Below, in pieces: positions 1 through 8,704 of a DNA stretch of 64,000 nt. Position numbers and translations under genes: made by a program. Origin of the DNA: Pseudarcicella hirudinis (GTDB taxonomy: Bacteria; Bacteroidota; Bacteroidia; Cytophagales; Spirosomataceae); assembly GCF_900115665.1 (NCBI RefSeq), contig NZ_FOXH01000007.1, positions 178,672-242,671 on the forward strand, read 5' to 3'. Every line of letters starts with the position of its first letter. Within the stretch, counting starts at the first letter, position 1. Under the pieces are notes generated by a model that was not told where the DNA came from, searched no databases, and saw only the letters and a program-made list of their open reading frames with translations.

Positions 1-732
1 TTCGGAATGCCAACCGTAATCAGCCAGTTCATCATGCCTACTGTTATCAGTCAGTAATTATCTCCTGATAAATCAGCCGCAAAGCTAAAGCCTTTCAGAA
101 TTCATTAATTTTATCTGAAACGTCCATAAATGCCAAATATCATCAGCCAATCATTTGTTATGCTGATTGTTACCTGTCAATAGCGAGATTTGCAATTTTC
201 TTACAAATTACAAATTTTCAGCATATATCACGAAAAATCATAAATTATCATTTGATAAAAATAGTTTTCGGTCAAGTTTTACACGAAAGCTTTCAGTACC
301 TGCCATCATCAGCCAGCTGTTTATGCTATCGGCTGCCATTCACAAGCAATGGATTTTAAAGTTTCCAATCTGTATATATCTATCCCGGAAGCCCCGCAAT
401 TTGAGTAAACTCTCAAAGTGTATTCGATCCCGCATTTTGCGTGTTATATTCTATTCTCCTGATTAATTTTCCTGTTCCTGATATTCATAGACAATAATTA
501 TTTAAATACAGGCCTGACAGCAAATCTTTAATTTTTTTATAGATTTAGAGGATTTTTATGCTCATTTGCCAGCCTCCGTCATTTTAATAATTGCTATGAA
601 AAAAAAACATACGCTTATCAGTAAACAAACTATTACCAAGCTTAATAATACTCAGGTCGGTCTGACCAGTTCTTCGTCTCCTCAAATCATAGAAAGTATT
701 CCGATTTTAATACCAACTGTAATCAGCATATA
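1..732. other. Gene-free region with degenerate repeats
   Basis: No convincing gene is seen on either strand. The only open frame of note (167-466, plus) has a composition and start unlike the real genes here and resembles no family I know. The stretch holds several degraded copies of a short repeat (see the repeat entry) and a minus-strand terminator at its right end. It may be the remnant of a decayed element or the downstream spacer of a gene lying to the left. Confidence 0.5.
8..728. repeat. Degenerate interspersed repeat, four partial copies
   Basis: A core resembling TGCCAACCGTAATCAGCCA appears at 8-26, again with changes at 131-149 (TGCCAAATATCATCAGCCA), shortened at 301-315 (TGCCATCATCAGCCA), and at 711-728 (TACCAACTGTAATCAGCA). 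The first two copies are followed by similar tails containing GTTATCAGTCAGTAA or GTTACCTGTCAATA. The copies are too diverged and unevenly spaced to be a CRISPR or a simple tandem repeat. Function unknown. Confidence 0.4.
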
Positions 733-765
733 ATAAAAAAACTCCTACCGAAAAAGCAGGAGTTT
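733..765 (-). terminator. Intrinsic terminator of the DUF5686 gene
   Basis: An 8-bp perfect stem (AAACTCCT at 739-746 with AGGAGTTT at 758-765) closes an 11-nt loop. Read on the minus strand it runs straight into a T-rich tract. It lies about 35 nt past the stop codon of the gene ending at 801. Confidence 0.8.
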
Positions 766-800
766 GAATAAGGGTAATTTATGAGATGCTAAAGAATGTC

Positions 801-3329
801 TTAGAATTGGAAGTGCATTGATGCCTTTACAGTAAAAGGTGTAGCCTTGTCATGATCCAGATAAGTCAGCCTGTGAAATGCCTGCACTCTGAATATCTTG
901 AATATATTATCAATTCCATATCCGACCTCAACAAAAGGAACGCTCGGATCTAAAGAATCGAATCCGTAACGGTCAAGATATCTTGACTCGAACGGTCTTG
1001 GTTTGCCTTCCTGCATCAACTCTACGTTTTCCTTGCGCTGGCTGCCGAATAAAACATTGGCGCTGGCAACAAGACGCCATTTTAATTTTTTAATAGCCGG
1101 AATACGGTTAAACACTAAACCTTCGAAACTATGGTTGTATTGAATAGAGGCATACTTATCACTGACAAACTCGAAATACTTCATTGTATTGAAAGCATTT
1201 CTGTTGTAAAAGAACGTTTCATTACCTAAGTGCGGGAAAAGCAAAGGTGCCGGCAAAGTAGAAGGCGTATAGCCAAGTGATAAGGTATAAGCCGAACGCC
1301 CAAGTGTTCCCAGACGGAAAGTCTGATAAGCCTTAAGTGTAAATTTGTGGTAGTCAAAATTTCCCCCTAAAACGTCTTTGAATCCTCTCTGATATCTGAA
1401 CGTAATGACAGGGATTCGCTTCGTATCGAGCGTAATCCGATCGTTACCATTCATGATAAAAGTTTCATTTTTGGCAAACCTCGTTTCAAAAGTAAAAAAC
1501 GTCTCATCATAATTGTCTTTTACCGGAGAGTCTTTCCCTAATTCAGGATTTTCCCGGAATTGAAATCTGAACAAAGGGTCAAAACTTCTGTGTGTCAGTG
1601 CAACTGTAAATGAAAGGCCTTTTGTAGGTTCTTTTGTAAAGAAAAATTCATTTTCTCTGCGATAGAAAGCTCCGGAGAAATTTCCCCATCTGGTAAAGGC
1701 ATAAAATAGCTTATTATCCCCTATCAGCTCCTGGGTTAATCCGATTCTCTCTACATCATATGTATGCCTGAAACCGGCCATTGTCCATCGCTTTTTAGAA
1801 AAAAGATAGTCAATTTCACCACTGTATTTCGCCCGGAGGTCATTAGTTCCAAATCCGACAAAACCTCTTAAAATCCAGTGCTTGTCAAAATCAGGATTTG
1901 TTCTGAAACCCAAACGCAGTCTCATCCCTTCCAGTTTATTAAAAGCAATTGCGTTTATGTAAGGTCCTATATCAAAATTTCTGAACCTTTTGTATCCGCT
2001 GACAACGATTTCAGCAACTTCGACGTACGTTTTAACAACCGGAATATTCCTGACGGAGTCAATTAATGAGGATGCCAGCAAATCCTGTTTACTTAAAGAA
2101 TCAAATCGGGCAGCTTTCCAGAAATTGGGATCGGGCTCTTTGGCATCTTCGGCAATTTCAGAAGCTAAATCATAAAAAGAAAGAGGTTTCGGTTGATTTA
2201 CAACAAAGTTTCTGTTCGAGATATACATTTTTAAAAGCATCCCGGCAGAATTCTTTGTAATTTGTTCAATGTCTATTAAAAATCTGGTTTTGGCAGGGAG
2301 CCATGCACCTTCAGAAGTACGTTCAAGTTCCTGCTGAATCTTTATCTTTTCAATAAAGTTAAGGTTTGCTCCTTTTCCAACAGAGGCATCAATCTGTACC
2401 AGAGCAAAATTAGTTGTATCAATCCACATTTTGCCGGTAAAAACCAGATCCTGCACCCTCTTAGGGTCAAATTCTACCTCATAACATGGATGTCCGTCTA
2501 TTTCAGTTGTATCAGAAAGAAAATATTTGTAGTTCCCTTTCCAGTTATCTCCGATCGGAGAGGTAAAATCTTTACCGAAGAAAGGAACATAATTATCATA
2601 GAAATTGTAATTAGCCAGCAAGTTTCCGCCAACCAGTTGAGAAATAAAACCACCGTCATGAACACCAACACCTTTGACGTTAGTCTTTTCGATCAATTCT
2701 TTTTTTCGCTGAGGACTTTCCCGGTAATAAAACTTAGAAATCGATTCTGAAATAAAAGTAGGAATTACAGGCTTTCCATCTTCTCCGGCTATTTTTTCGA
2801 ATTTTTCTATAGCCTTATCAATTTTCTTCATAAACTTCTTTTCCCGAAGTTTCGCAGAAATATTATCAACATCCAATTCCATTTTTGAATACGAATCATA
2901 TTCATAGGCAGTCAGTCGTTTCCTGTCATTTTTCTCCCGGTTGGCAATAACGCCCCGGATAATCCGAAATGCAGGATTTTCTCCTGAATACACCACAACT
3001 TCTTCAAGTGCGCGGTTGGCAGATTCGAGCTGAAAATTGATAGTCTGAGTTCCGGGCGACTGGGTAATCACCTTATAGCGGGATTTATATCCTACAAAGG
3101 AAGCAAACAGAGAATCAGACAGAACTTTCGTTCTAAGAGTGAATACTCCGTCAAAATTTGTTGCAGTACCAATATTTTTACCTTTAAGGGCCACATTAGC
3201 AAAAGGAACAGGATCACCATTCGAAGCATCTGTTACTCTACCCGTAATTATATATTGCGCTGAGATGTTTCCGGAAAATATTAGTAACAGTCCGAACGTA
3301 AGTATTCTAAATAAACGCTTTGAAATCAT
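801..3329 (-). CDS. DUF5686 / carboxypeptidase-regulatory-like outer membrane protein
   Basis: A large outer-membrane protein of 842 residues. It begins with a signal peptide (about residues 1-24, ending SAQ). A carboxypeptidase-regulatory-like beta-sandwich follows (about 26-110, with ITGRVTDASNGDPVPFANV and the FDGVFTL stretch), as at the front of many Bacteroidetes surface receptors. After EEVVVYSGENPA the rest matches the DUF5686 family in style and length and appears to be a beta barrel. It ends in phenylalanine (SMHFQF), as barrel proteins often do. Biochemical role unknown; the family is widespread in Bacteroidetes and is presumed to act in the outer membrane. It is transcribed alone, with a terminator directly downstream. 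There is no TonB plug, so it is not a SusC. Confidence 0.85.
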   Translation of the reverse strand: MISKRLFRILTFGLLLIFSGNISAQYIITGRVTDASNGDPVPFANVALKGKNIGTATNFDGVFTLRTKVLSDSLFASFVGYKSRYKVITQSPGTQTINFQLESANRALEEVVVYSGENPAFRIIRGVIANREKNDRKRLTAYEYDSYSKMELDVDNISAKLREKKFMKKIDKAIEKFEKIAGEDGKPVIPTFISESISKFYYRESPQRKKELIEKTNVKGVGVHDGGFISQLVGGNLLANYNFYDNYVPFFGKDFTSPIGDNWKGNYKYFLSDTTEIDGHPCYEVEFDPKRVQDLVFTGKMWIDTTNFALVQIDASVGKGANLNFIEKIKIQQELERTSEGAWLPAKTRFLIDIEQITKNSAGMLLKMYISNRNFVVNQPKPLSFYDLASEIAEDAKEPDPNFWKAARFDSLSKQDLLASSLIDSVRNIPVVKTYVEVAEIVVSGYKRFRNFDIGPYINAIAFNKLEGMRLRLGFRTNPDFDKHWILRGFVGFGTNDLRAKYSGEIDYLFSKKRWTMAGFRHTYDVERIGLTQELIGDNKLFYAFTRWGNFSGAFYRRENEFFFTKEPTKGLSFTVALTHRSFDPLFRFQFRENPELGKDSPVKDNYDETFFTFETRFAKNETFIMNGNDRITLDTKRIPVITFRYQRGFKDVLGGNFDYHKFTLKAYQTFRLGTLGRSAYTLSLGYTPSTLPAPLLFPHLGNETFFYNRNAFNTMKYFEFVSDKYASIQYNHSFEGLVFNRIPAIKKLKWRLVASANVLFGSQRKENVELMQEGKPRPFESRYLDRYGFDSLDPSVPFVEVGYGIDNIFKIFRVQAFHRLTYLDHDKATPFTVKASMHFQF

Positions 3330-3732
3330 TAGTGATCTTTTTACAGATTTTTAACTTGTCTTTAAGGCACCAAAAGTGGAGATGGATTTAGAGGAAATAG
3401 TATAGGATTAATAATAGGAAAGTTCAAAATCAGAATATTCAGTAGTAATTACCAAAAACTGAATCAAAAGTTACTATTTTTTCGCTAAAATAATTCATTT
3501 CATCTCAAAAAAAAGACATTTAATCCACAAAATCCCCCTATTCGAATTTACAAAATTTACAAAAAATCATGAAATTATCGCAAACCTATCTTGGAAAAAT
3601 ACAGTAAACGCAGATTTTGCCTGACAAGGGATTATTTTTGGTTTTCATTCTTAAAACACGCTCTGTTTTAAGAAATTATTAAAGTTTGAGGTGATTTTCA
3701 GTTAAAGACACTAATAGCATAAAATTACTGTA
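3330..3732. other. 403-bp AT-rich intergenic region
   Basis: No gene is seen. It separates rdgB from the DUF5686 gene, both on the minus strand. A short palindrome (CTTAAAAC at 3650-3657, GTTTTAAG at 3665-3672) could end rdgB transcription, though its T tract is weak. CAAACCTA at 3581-3588 reads TAGGTTTG on the minus strand, an exact match to the Bacteroidetes -7 consensus, but I find no good -33 partner. It would give a leader of about 250 nt for the DUF5686 gene. Confidence 0.4.
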
Positions 3733-4317
3733 TCAGTTCCCGTTTTTCAGATAATCAACGAATTTTTGAAATGCTCTGGCACGATGAGATATTTTACTTT
3801 TCTGCTCCATCGACATCTCCGCAAAAGTAAGTTCCTGCCCTGAAGGAATAAAAACAGGATCATAGCCAAAGCCTCCGTCTCCCCTTAATTCTCTGATAAT
3901 ACTGCCATCAATCCTGCCATCAAACTGGTGTATTACGCCATCTCTGATTAAAGTTATCACTGTTCTGAAACAGGCAGAAAGATCTTCTTTTCCTTCAAGG
4001 TTCTTTAGCAATAAACTGATATTATCGGCATTGCTCCGATGCTCTCCGGCATATCTGGCAGAATATACGCCAGGTTCTCCGCCCAGTGCTGCAACTTCGA
4101 GCCCGCTGTCATCTGCAAAGCAGTTTATTTTATAATGATCAAATAAATATTGTGCTTTTTGAAGGGAATTGGCCTCCATGGTATTTCCGGTTTCAGGTAA
4201 CTCCTCCTCACACCCTATTTCATTCAAGGTCAATAGCTCAAAATTATCTCCCAAAAGAGCTTTTATTTCTTCTACTTTGTGTTGATTGTTTGAGGCAAAA
4301 CATAACTTGGTTTTCAT
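3733..4317 (-). CDS. rdgB: XTP/dITP pyrophosphatase (RdgB/HAM1 family)
   Basis: Hydrolyses non-canonical purine nucleoside triphosphates (XTP, dITP, ITP) to monophosphates and pyrophosphate, keeping them out of DNA and RNA; cytosolic. The 194-residue length is normal for the family. Signatures in order: N-terminal ASNNQHKVEEIKALL, the DDSGLEV acidic motif (about residue 68), PGVYSARYAG, the GDGGFGYDPVF substrate loop (about 145-155), and SHRARAF near the C terminus. Start is an ATG immediately before KTKLCFASNN. It lies between the DUF5686 gene and the FKBP lipoproteins on the same strand but separated from both by long gaps and hairpins, so it is probably its own unit. Confidence 0.96.
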   Translation of the reverse strand: MKTKLCFASNNQHKVEEIKALLGDNFELLTLNEIGCEEELPETGNTMEANSLQKAQYLFDHYKINCFADDSGLEVAALGGEPGVYSARYAGEHRSNADNISLLLKNLEGKEDLSACFRTVITLIRDGVIHQFDGRIDGSIIRELRGDGGFGYDPVFIPSGQELTFAEMSMEQKSKISHRARAFQKFVDYLKNGN

Positions 4318-4412
4318 CTGTATATCTATCTTTTTAATCAGTCCTTATTCTTTACCTGACAATAATTACGGTAAGAAAGTTGTACCGGATTAAATCATTT
4401 CCAGGATTTTAA

Positions 4413-4446
4413 CAAAAAAAATCCTCTTTCCCGAAGAAAAGAGGAT
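4413..4446 (-). terminator. Intrinsic terminator after the FKBP gene cluster
   Basis: A 9-bp stem (ATCCTCTTT at 4421-4429 with AAAGAGGAT at 4438-4446) leads on the minus strand into a run of eight T. It sits about 60 nt beyond the stop of the last FKBP lipoprotein gene and just before rdgB. Confidence 0.8.
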
Positions 4447-4506
4447 GCAAAATTATCAGAAGTTAATTTATCTGACAACTAAATTTTATTTAATCACAGA
4501 AAAACC

Positions 4507-5412
4507 TTATTGGATACTCACAACTTCAATTTCGAAATACAGAGGAGCATAAGGAGGAATAAGACTTCCCCCGCCAGATGCGCCATATCCTAAAGATGAA
4601 GGGAATACAAGTATTGCTTTCTCTCCTACCCTCATTTTACTGATTCCTTCCTGAAATCCTGCAATAACAGACTGGGCACCCATTACAAAACTATAGCTTC
4701 CAGCATCAAACTGGCTATCATAAGTAGTCAATCCTGAAGAATTTGTCTGACGGAAAGAATAAAGCAATTTACCAACATAATTCACCTTAACTGTTTTACC
4801 TGTCTTGATTGAATCTCCTGCGGGATTAGATTTGGTGATGATATATCTCAATCCTGTAGAAGTTAACACTGGTGTCGGTAATTTCTGGTTTGTCAGAAAT
4901 TCAGAAATCTGTTCTTCTTCATTTCTTGTCTTCAAGAACTTGATATCTACCCTGATCGGAGAATAAGCCGGTAAATTTGCGTAAGACTGACTTCCGTACG
5001 CAAGTCCTGATGGTAACAGGAAAGTACCTTTATCCCCCTGCTTCATCGTTGAAATCGGCAAACCAAAAATTGTAGCCGCATTGGTAGTCCAGATAAAGGC
5101 AGAAGGCTGTTGTTTACTTTCACTTGTACTATCCAGAATAGTACCATCTAATCTTGAAGTGACATAGTATAAAGTTACCAGTTCATTAGCCTGAGGAACT
5201 CTTGATCCTCCGTTACTTGTAACATTATAGTACATCCCGTTCAAATCTTTTGTCATAGACAAATTATTCTTTGAGATATAACTCTGAATATCTTTGTCAT
5301 TTTGTAATTGCTTGGCAGCAAAATCGTCGGTAGGGCTGCTAAGACAAGAGCTCAGCAAAGCTCCCATCAACAAAAAACCAATAAATTTGAAAGTTGATAG
5401 CGGTTTAATCAT
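4507..5412 (-). CDS. FKBP-type peptidyl-prolyl isomerase lipoprotein (copy 1)
   Basis: A 301-residue predicted lipoprotein. The lipobox LLSSC puts the lipidated cysteine at residue 23. It contains two FKBP-like modules. The first (about 70-165) is degenerate. The second (about 190-300) keeps the family pattern, including VKVNYVGKLL, VIAGFQEGISKMRVGEKA, FPSSLGYG and PYAPLYFEIEVVSI. FKBPs catalyse cis-trans isomerisation of prolyl bonds and assist folding, here presumably in the periplasm or at the outer membrane. It is the last of three consecutive related genes, 50 nt behind copy 2. Gliding-associated FKBP lipoproteins such as GldI of Flavobacterium are relatives, but nothing here ties this one to gliding. 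Confidence 0.9.
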   Translation of the reverse strand: MIKPLSTFKFIGFLLMGALLSSCLSSPTDDFAAKQLQNDKDIQSYISKNNLSMTKDLNGMYYNVTSNGGSRVPQANELVTLYYVTSRLDGTILDSTSESKQQPSAFIWTTNAATIFGLPISTMKQGDKGTFLLPSGLAYGSQSYANLPAYSPIRVDIKFLKTRNEEEQISEFLTNQKLPTPVLTSTGLRYIITKSNPAGDSIKTGKTVKVNYVGKLLYSFRQTNSSGLTTYDSQFDAGSYSFVMGAQSVIAGFQEGISKMRVGEKAILVFPSSLGYGASGGGSLIPPYAPLYFEIEVVSIQ

Positions 5413-5462
5413 TTTAAAAATGTTTAATTGTTGTATTGGTAAGGATTTATTAAATACAAAAA

Positions 5463-6317
5463 TTAGTTTGAACCAACTAGTTTTACTTCAAACCAAAGCG
5501 GGGTATTCCCCGGAATTGAGCTTGATCCTGTTGTTCCATAGCCTAATGAAGACGGGAACACCAAATATGCTTTTTCTCCGATCTTCATTTTTTCAACACC
5601 TTTCTGGAAACCTGTCACCAAAGATCCTGTCGCTCCGATGGTTACACTCAGGGAGTCAGTTGTGGAGTAATTACCGTCAAAAGCACTTCCATTCAGGAAC
5701 CGGCCTACATATTTAACCTTTGCAACTTTACCTGAAGCTAAAACATCACCGAAACCTGGTTCAACCCTGATATATCTTAACCCGTTATTCGAAGTATCGG
5801 TAACAGTAAGTTTTCTGCCTGCAATAAAATCATTAATCAAATCATCTTCATTTCTGATTCTGAAAGACTGAATATCACAACGAAGCGGAGCATAAGCCGG
5901 AAGGTTATCAAATGCCTGTGCTGTTCCCGGAAGTACAACAGATGCTTTTTCTCCTTCTTTCATTAAACTGATCAATTGGTTAAAAATAGGGCTGCTGAAA
6001 CCGTATCGGTAAATAAAAGGTGTGGAAGTAGTTTCCAGCACTTTACCGCTCAGATCAGACAGTGTATAGTTTACAATAATAGAATCGTATTGCTTGGGTT
6101 GACGGGCAGTATTGAGAGATAAACTCTTGAAGTAATAAGAGCCATTACCCAATTTCGTAGCAGTAGTAATGTTATTTTTGGCCAGGTACGCAACAATTTG
6201 GGCATCCATTTCTTTTTTCCTTACGTCGTCTTCTAATTCAACATTAGACAGACACGCTCCAAGTCCAACACATAAGCTCAAAAAACAGAGTGCCTTAATG
6301 ATATTTGATTTTTTCAT
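5463..6317 (-). CDS. FKBP-type peptidyl-prolyl isomerase lipoprotein (copy 2)
   Basis: A 284-residue lipoprotein with lipobox LGAC (cysteine 22). Like copy 1 it has a degenerate N-terminal FKBP-like module (about 55-155) and a better preserved C-terminal one (about 175-284). The latter has VAKVKYVGRFLNG, FDGNYS, VTGFQKGVEKMKIGEKA, FPSSLGYG and NTPLWFEVKLVG. Copies 1 and 2 are collinear along their whole length, including the linker with the NEDDLINDF / NEEEQISEF pattern, so they look like a local duplication. Role: periplasmic or outer-membrane prolyl isomerase/chaperone, inferred from the family. A 176-nt gap with a long palindrome separates it from copy 3. Confidence 0.9.
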   Translation of the reverse strand: MKKSNIIKALCFLSLCVGLGACLSNVELEDDVRKKEMDAQIVAYLAKNNITTATKLGNGSYYFKSLSLNTARQPKQYDSIIVNYTLSDLSGKVLETTSTPFIYRYGFSSPIFNQLISLMKEGEKASVVLPGTAQAFDNLPAYAPLRCDIQSFRIRNEDDLINDFIAGRKLTVTDTSNNGLRYIRVEPGFGDVLASGKVAKVKYVGRFLNGSAFDGNYSTTDSLSVTIGATGSLVTGFQKGVEKMKIGEKAYLVFPSSLGYGTTGSSSIPGNTPLWFEVKLVGSN

Positions 6318-6412
6318 GTTTTAACAAAAATTGGTCTCCGGCACTCAAAAGGCCGAATAGTAAAGTTCTAACGAGAATTAACCTTTCTTATTGCCAATCT
6401 ATCCGAAAGATT

Positions 6413-6485
6413 TTAGGGGCTAGGTTTCAGGGAGTCTTATCAATTCAAAACTTTATCCCGGAACCTAACCCCTAACCATTGCTGC
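6413..6485. repeat. Long inverted repeat between FKBP copies 2 and 3
   Basis: TTAGGGGCTAGGTT (6413-6426) and AACCTAACCCCTAA (6472-6485) are complementary except for one position, giving a 14-bp stem with a 45-nt loop. It lies between two minus-strand genes. There is no strong T tract on the minus strand, so it may be a processing or partial-termination element rather than a simple terminator. Confidence 0.55.
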
Positions 6486-6493
6486 AATCGCTA

Positions 6494-7354
6494 TTATTTC
6501 TTGATATCTAAAACTTCAACTTCGAATACAAGAATAGAGTTACCCGGGATAGGACCTCTCTCTTCTTCTCCGTATCCGATTGACGGAGGAATGATAAATG
6601 TACCTTTTCCACCTTTTTTCATCATCGTCATTGCTTCATTAAAACCAGGGATCATTTGTCCGATTGGCATATCAGCACTTTTATTCTGGTCAAAAATCTT
6701 TCCGTCAAGGAATTTACCTACATAGCTTACAGTACAAGTCTGACCGGTTTTAGCATTTTCTCCTGCTCCTGGTGCTGAAATTGAATACAGCAAACCTGAT
6801 TTAGCTGTTTCAAATTTCTTACCGCTTTTAGCAACATAATCAGCCACTAATTGAGGAACCATTGCTTTGCGTTTTTCTGATTCAACTTTTGCTTTGTCAG
6901 CCTCAGCTTTCATTTCTTTTTCAAATTCCGCTTTAGTCTGAACTTTCACAACTTTCACTGTATACTTCAGGTCAGTTCCTCTTTTGATGAACGGAGGAAG
7001 CATTTGCTGTGGATTTTTAGCGATAGAATCAACCGGAACAAAAATTGTAGCACTATCACCGATTGCAAGCAGGCGAAGGCCGTCTTCAAAACTTCCTTTG
7101 AAACCTGAAGCACCGGCAGCCTGAATCATCGCTTTTGCAGGTTTTCCATCTTTATAAGAACTTTGTAAAACTGAATCCGATCCGTTTTTAAATTCTATAT
7201 TAAAAGTTACGATATCGCCGTCTTTAAGTTTTTTTGCATTGTCATCATGCGAATGGAACTGGATTTTCACTCCATCTTTCACTTCAACTTTGTACTTGTT
7301 ACAAGCTACCAGCAAAGTAGCAGCAGAGAGGAATAAACTTATCTTTTTTAACAT
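6494..7354 (-). CDS. FKBP-type peptidyl-prolyl isomerase lipoprotein (copy 3)
   Basis: A 286-residue lipoprotein with lipobox LVAC (cysteine 18). The N-terminal module (about 40-140) is FKBP-like but weak. A charged, lysine- and glutamate-rich helical linker follows (about 140-175). The C-terminal FKBP domain (about 185-286) is the most canonical of the three: CTVSYVGKFLDGKIFDQN, IPGFNEAMTMMKKGGKG, IPPSIGYGEEERG and NSILVFEVEVLDI. It is a presumed periplasmic prolyl isomerase and folding helper. It is first in the three-gene FKBP series and differs more from copies 1 and 2 than they do from each other. A candidate promoter lies about 75 nt upstream, inside the 3-prime end region of the nrnA gene. 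Confidence 0.92.
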   Translation of the reverse strand: MLKKISLFLSAATLLVACNKYKVEVKDGVKIQFHSHDDNAKKLKDGDIVTFNIEFKNGSDSVLQSSYKDGKPAKAMIQAAGASGFKGSFEDGLRLLAIGDSATIFVPVDSIAKNPQQMLPPFIKRGTDLKYTVKVVKVQTKAEFEKEMKAEADKAKVESEKRKAMVPQLVADYVAKSGKKFETAKSGLLYSISAPGAGENAKTGQTCTVSYVGKFLDGKIFDQNKSADMPIGQMIPGFNEAMTMMKKGGKGTFIIPPSIGYGEEERGPIPGNSILVFEVEVLDIKK

Positions 7355-7427
7355 TTCTGGTTGAGTTTTGACAGCTGTTTTTTCTAGTGTCGTTATTTGT
7401 TTGTTTTTCTTTATTTGTAAAATATTT

Positions 7428-7435
7428 CAAATTTA
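7428..7435 (-). promoter_or_regulatory. Candidate -7 element for the FKBP cluster
   Basis: On the minus strand the bases read TAAATTTG, an exact match to the Bacteroidetes TAnnTTTG element, in the gap between nrnA and FKBP copy 3. No convincing TTTG is found about 20 nt upstream, so the call is tentative. It predicts a leader of about 65 nt. Confidence 0.35.
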
Positions 7436-7439
7436 ATGC

Positions 7440-8468
7440 TTAACTCGGTACGGAAAGTAAGGCTTCTTTGTATTCCGGTAAAATACTCAATAGTTTATCA
7501 AGCGTTGCCTGCAGGCCAATTCCGTTTGTTTTACCCCCTGCTGCATTTTTATGGCCGCCGCCGCTAAAATACTTGCTGGCTATTTCATTTACCGCAAATT
7601 CTTCAACAGAACGGAAAGACATTTTAATCGCTTCCGGCCTGTCAACAATAATTACAGACATTACAATGTTTTCTATCTGTAAGCCATAATTCACAATTCC
7701 CTCTGTATCACCCGTTTGAGAATTAAATCGCTTTAATTCTTCATCCGTAACTACAAAATAAGCTACCCTGAATTCCGGCAAAACTGTCAGTTTTTCAGAA
7801 AGAACATATCCCAGGAATTTAAGACGGTCAAAAGAAGTACTGTCATAAATCCTTCTATGAATTTTATTGGTATTTACGCCGATTTCCATGATCTCCGCTG
7901 CCATTCTATGAACCGCAGGCGTGGTACTTGGATGGCGGAAAGAACCTGTATCGGTCATCATTCCTGCATAAAGACACTCTCCGGTTGGGATATCCATCAG
8001 TGCTTTATCTCCCAATAATTCCGTAATAAGTTTATAGATTAACTCACAGGTAGAAGAAGCATTTGTATCATGAAGACTAAACTGAGAGAAATTCTCGGGG
8101 TACAAATGATGATCTATCATCACCTTTACACCCGGTGCATTTCTGACAACCGCTTCCATATCGTTAATGCGTGATAATGCTGAAAAATCCAAACAAAATA
8201 TCAGGTCTGCCTCAGCAATTAATTTAATAGCTTTTTGTCTGGTTTTATTATTTTCAAAATTTATAACATCCTCATTACCATCCATCCAGGCAATAAATTT
8301 AGGATAGTCTGAAGGAGTAATTACATCCACAGTATGACCTTTTTTCTTAAGGTAACGAGCCAAACCTAATGAAGAGCCAAGCGCATCGGCATCGGGTTTG
8401 AAGTGTGTGGTTATCACTACCTTTTTTGGAGTTGAAATCAATTCCTTGAAGGCATTCAAATTTTGCAT
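7440..8468 (-). CDS. DHH-family phosphoesterase (NrnA-like oligoribonuclease / pAp phosphatase)
   Basis: Cytosolic phosphoesterase of the DHH/DHHA1 superfamily. NrnA-type members degrade nanoRNAs and dephosphorylate 3-prime-phosphoadenosine 5-prime-phosphate. Visible motifs, counted from the chosen start: HFKPDADALGSSLGL (about 19-33), CLDFSALSRI, the MIDHHLYPE motif that names the family (about residue 117), DTGSFRHPST, and the C-terminal DHHA1 signature SGGGHKNAAGG (about 315). The open frame continues 34 codons upstream to an ATG at 8570. I prefer the ATG at 8468 (MQNLNAFKELIS) because it starts where the fold starts; an internal ATG at 8546 is also possible. The product is 342 residues, normal for NrnA. 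It is divergent from ndk. Confidence 0.9.
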   Translation of the reverse strand: MQNLNAFKELISTPKKVVITTHFKPDADALGSSLGLARYLKKKGHTVDVITPSDYPKFIAWMDGNEDVINFENNKTRQKAIKLIAEADLIFCLDFSALSRINDMEAVVRNAPGVKVMIDHHLYPENFSQFSLHDTNASSTCELIYKLITELLGDKALMDIPTGECLYAGMMTDTGSFRHPSTTPAVHRMAAEIMEIGVNTNKIHRRIYDSTSFDRLKFLGYVLSEKLTVLPEFRVAYFVVTDEELKRFNSQTGDTEGIVNYGLQIENIVMSVIIVDRPEAIKMSFRSVEEFAVNEIASKYFSGGGHKNAAGGKTNGIGLQATLDKLLSILPEYKEALLSVPS

Positions 8469-8607
8469 TTCTTCGTTTATGAATTTATTATAACAAAACA
8501 GAAAATCTGATTGATATCTTCCTTTTTTGAAAACCTCAACATTCATGTTGAGCGGATTTTCTGACAGCACAGATGAGAATCAGCCTGTTGTTTTAAAAAC
8601 AGAAGGG

Positions 8608-8615
8608 CAAAGTTA
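8608..8615 (-). promoter_or_regulatory. Candidate -7 element for nrnA
   Basis: Minus-strand reading TAACTTTG matches the TAnnTTTG consensus exactly and is identical to the rplM element in this window. The matching -33 position is only A/T rich. The element sits in the nrnA-ndk divergent spacer. Transcription would start near 8600, so it does not by itself decide among the possible nrnA starts. Confidence 0.4.
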
Positions 8616-8645
8616 AAGAGAATTAGTGAATAAAATTTGTTAGGC

Positions 8646-8677
8646 TTTGAAAACCTGACAGGATTGAGGTAATTTTG
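8646..8677 (+). promoter_or_regulatory. Promoter of ndk (TTTG-N20-TAATTTTG)
   Basis: TTTG at 8646-8649 and TAATTTTG at 8670-8677, separated by 20 nt, match the two-part Bacteroidetes housekeeping sigma promoter. The -7 element ends 27 nt before the ndk ATG, giving a short leader. Confidence 0.8.
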
Positions 8678-8704
8678 TAAAGTTTTTATCAAAAATAACC
8701 AAAT

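Noticed and set aside
167-466. 99-residue plus-strand open frame
   Set aside because: Lies in repeat-bearing, AT-rich DNA, has no promoter, and its composition matches no family; probably chance.
5294-5716. 140-residue plus-strand frame
   Set aside because: Antisense to FKBP copies 1 and 2, which have clear family signatures; shadow frame.
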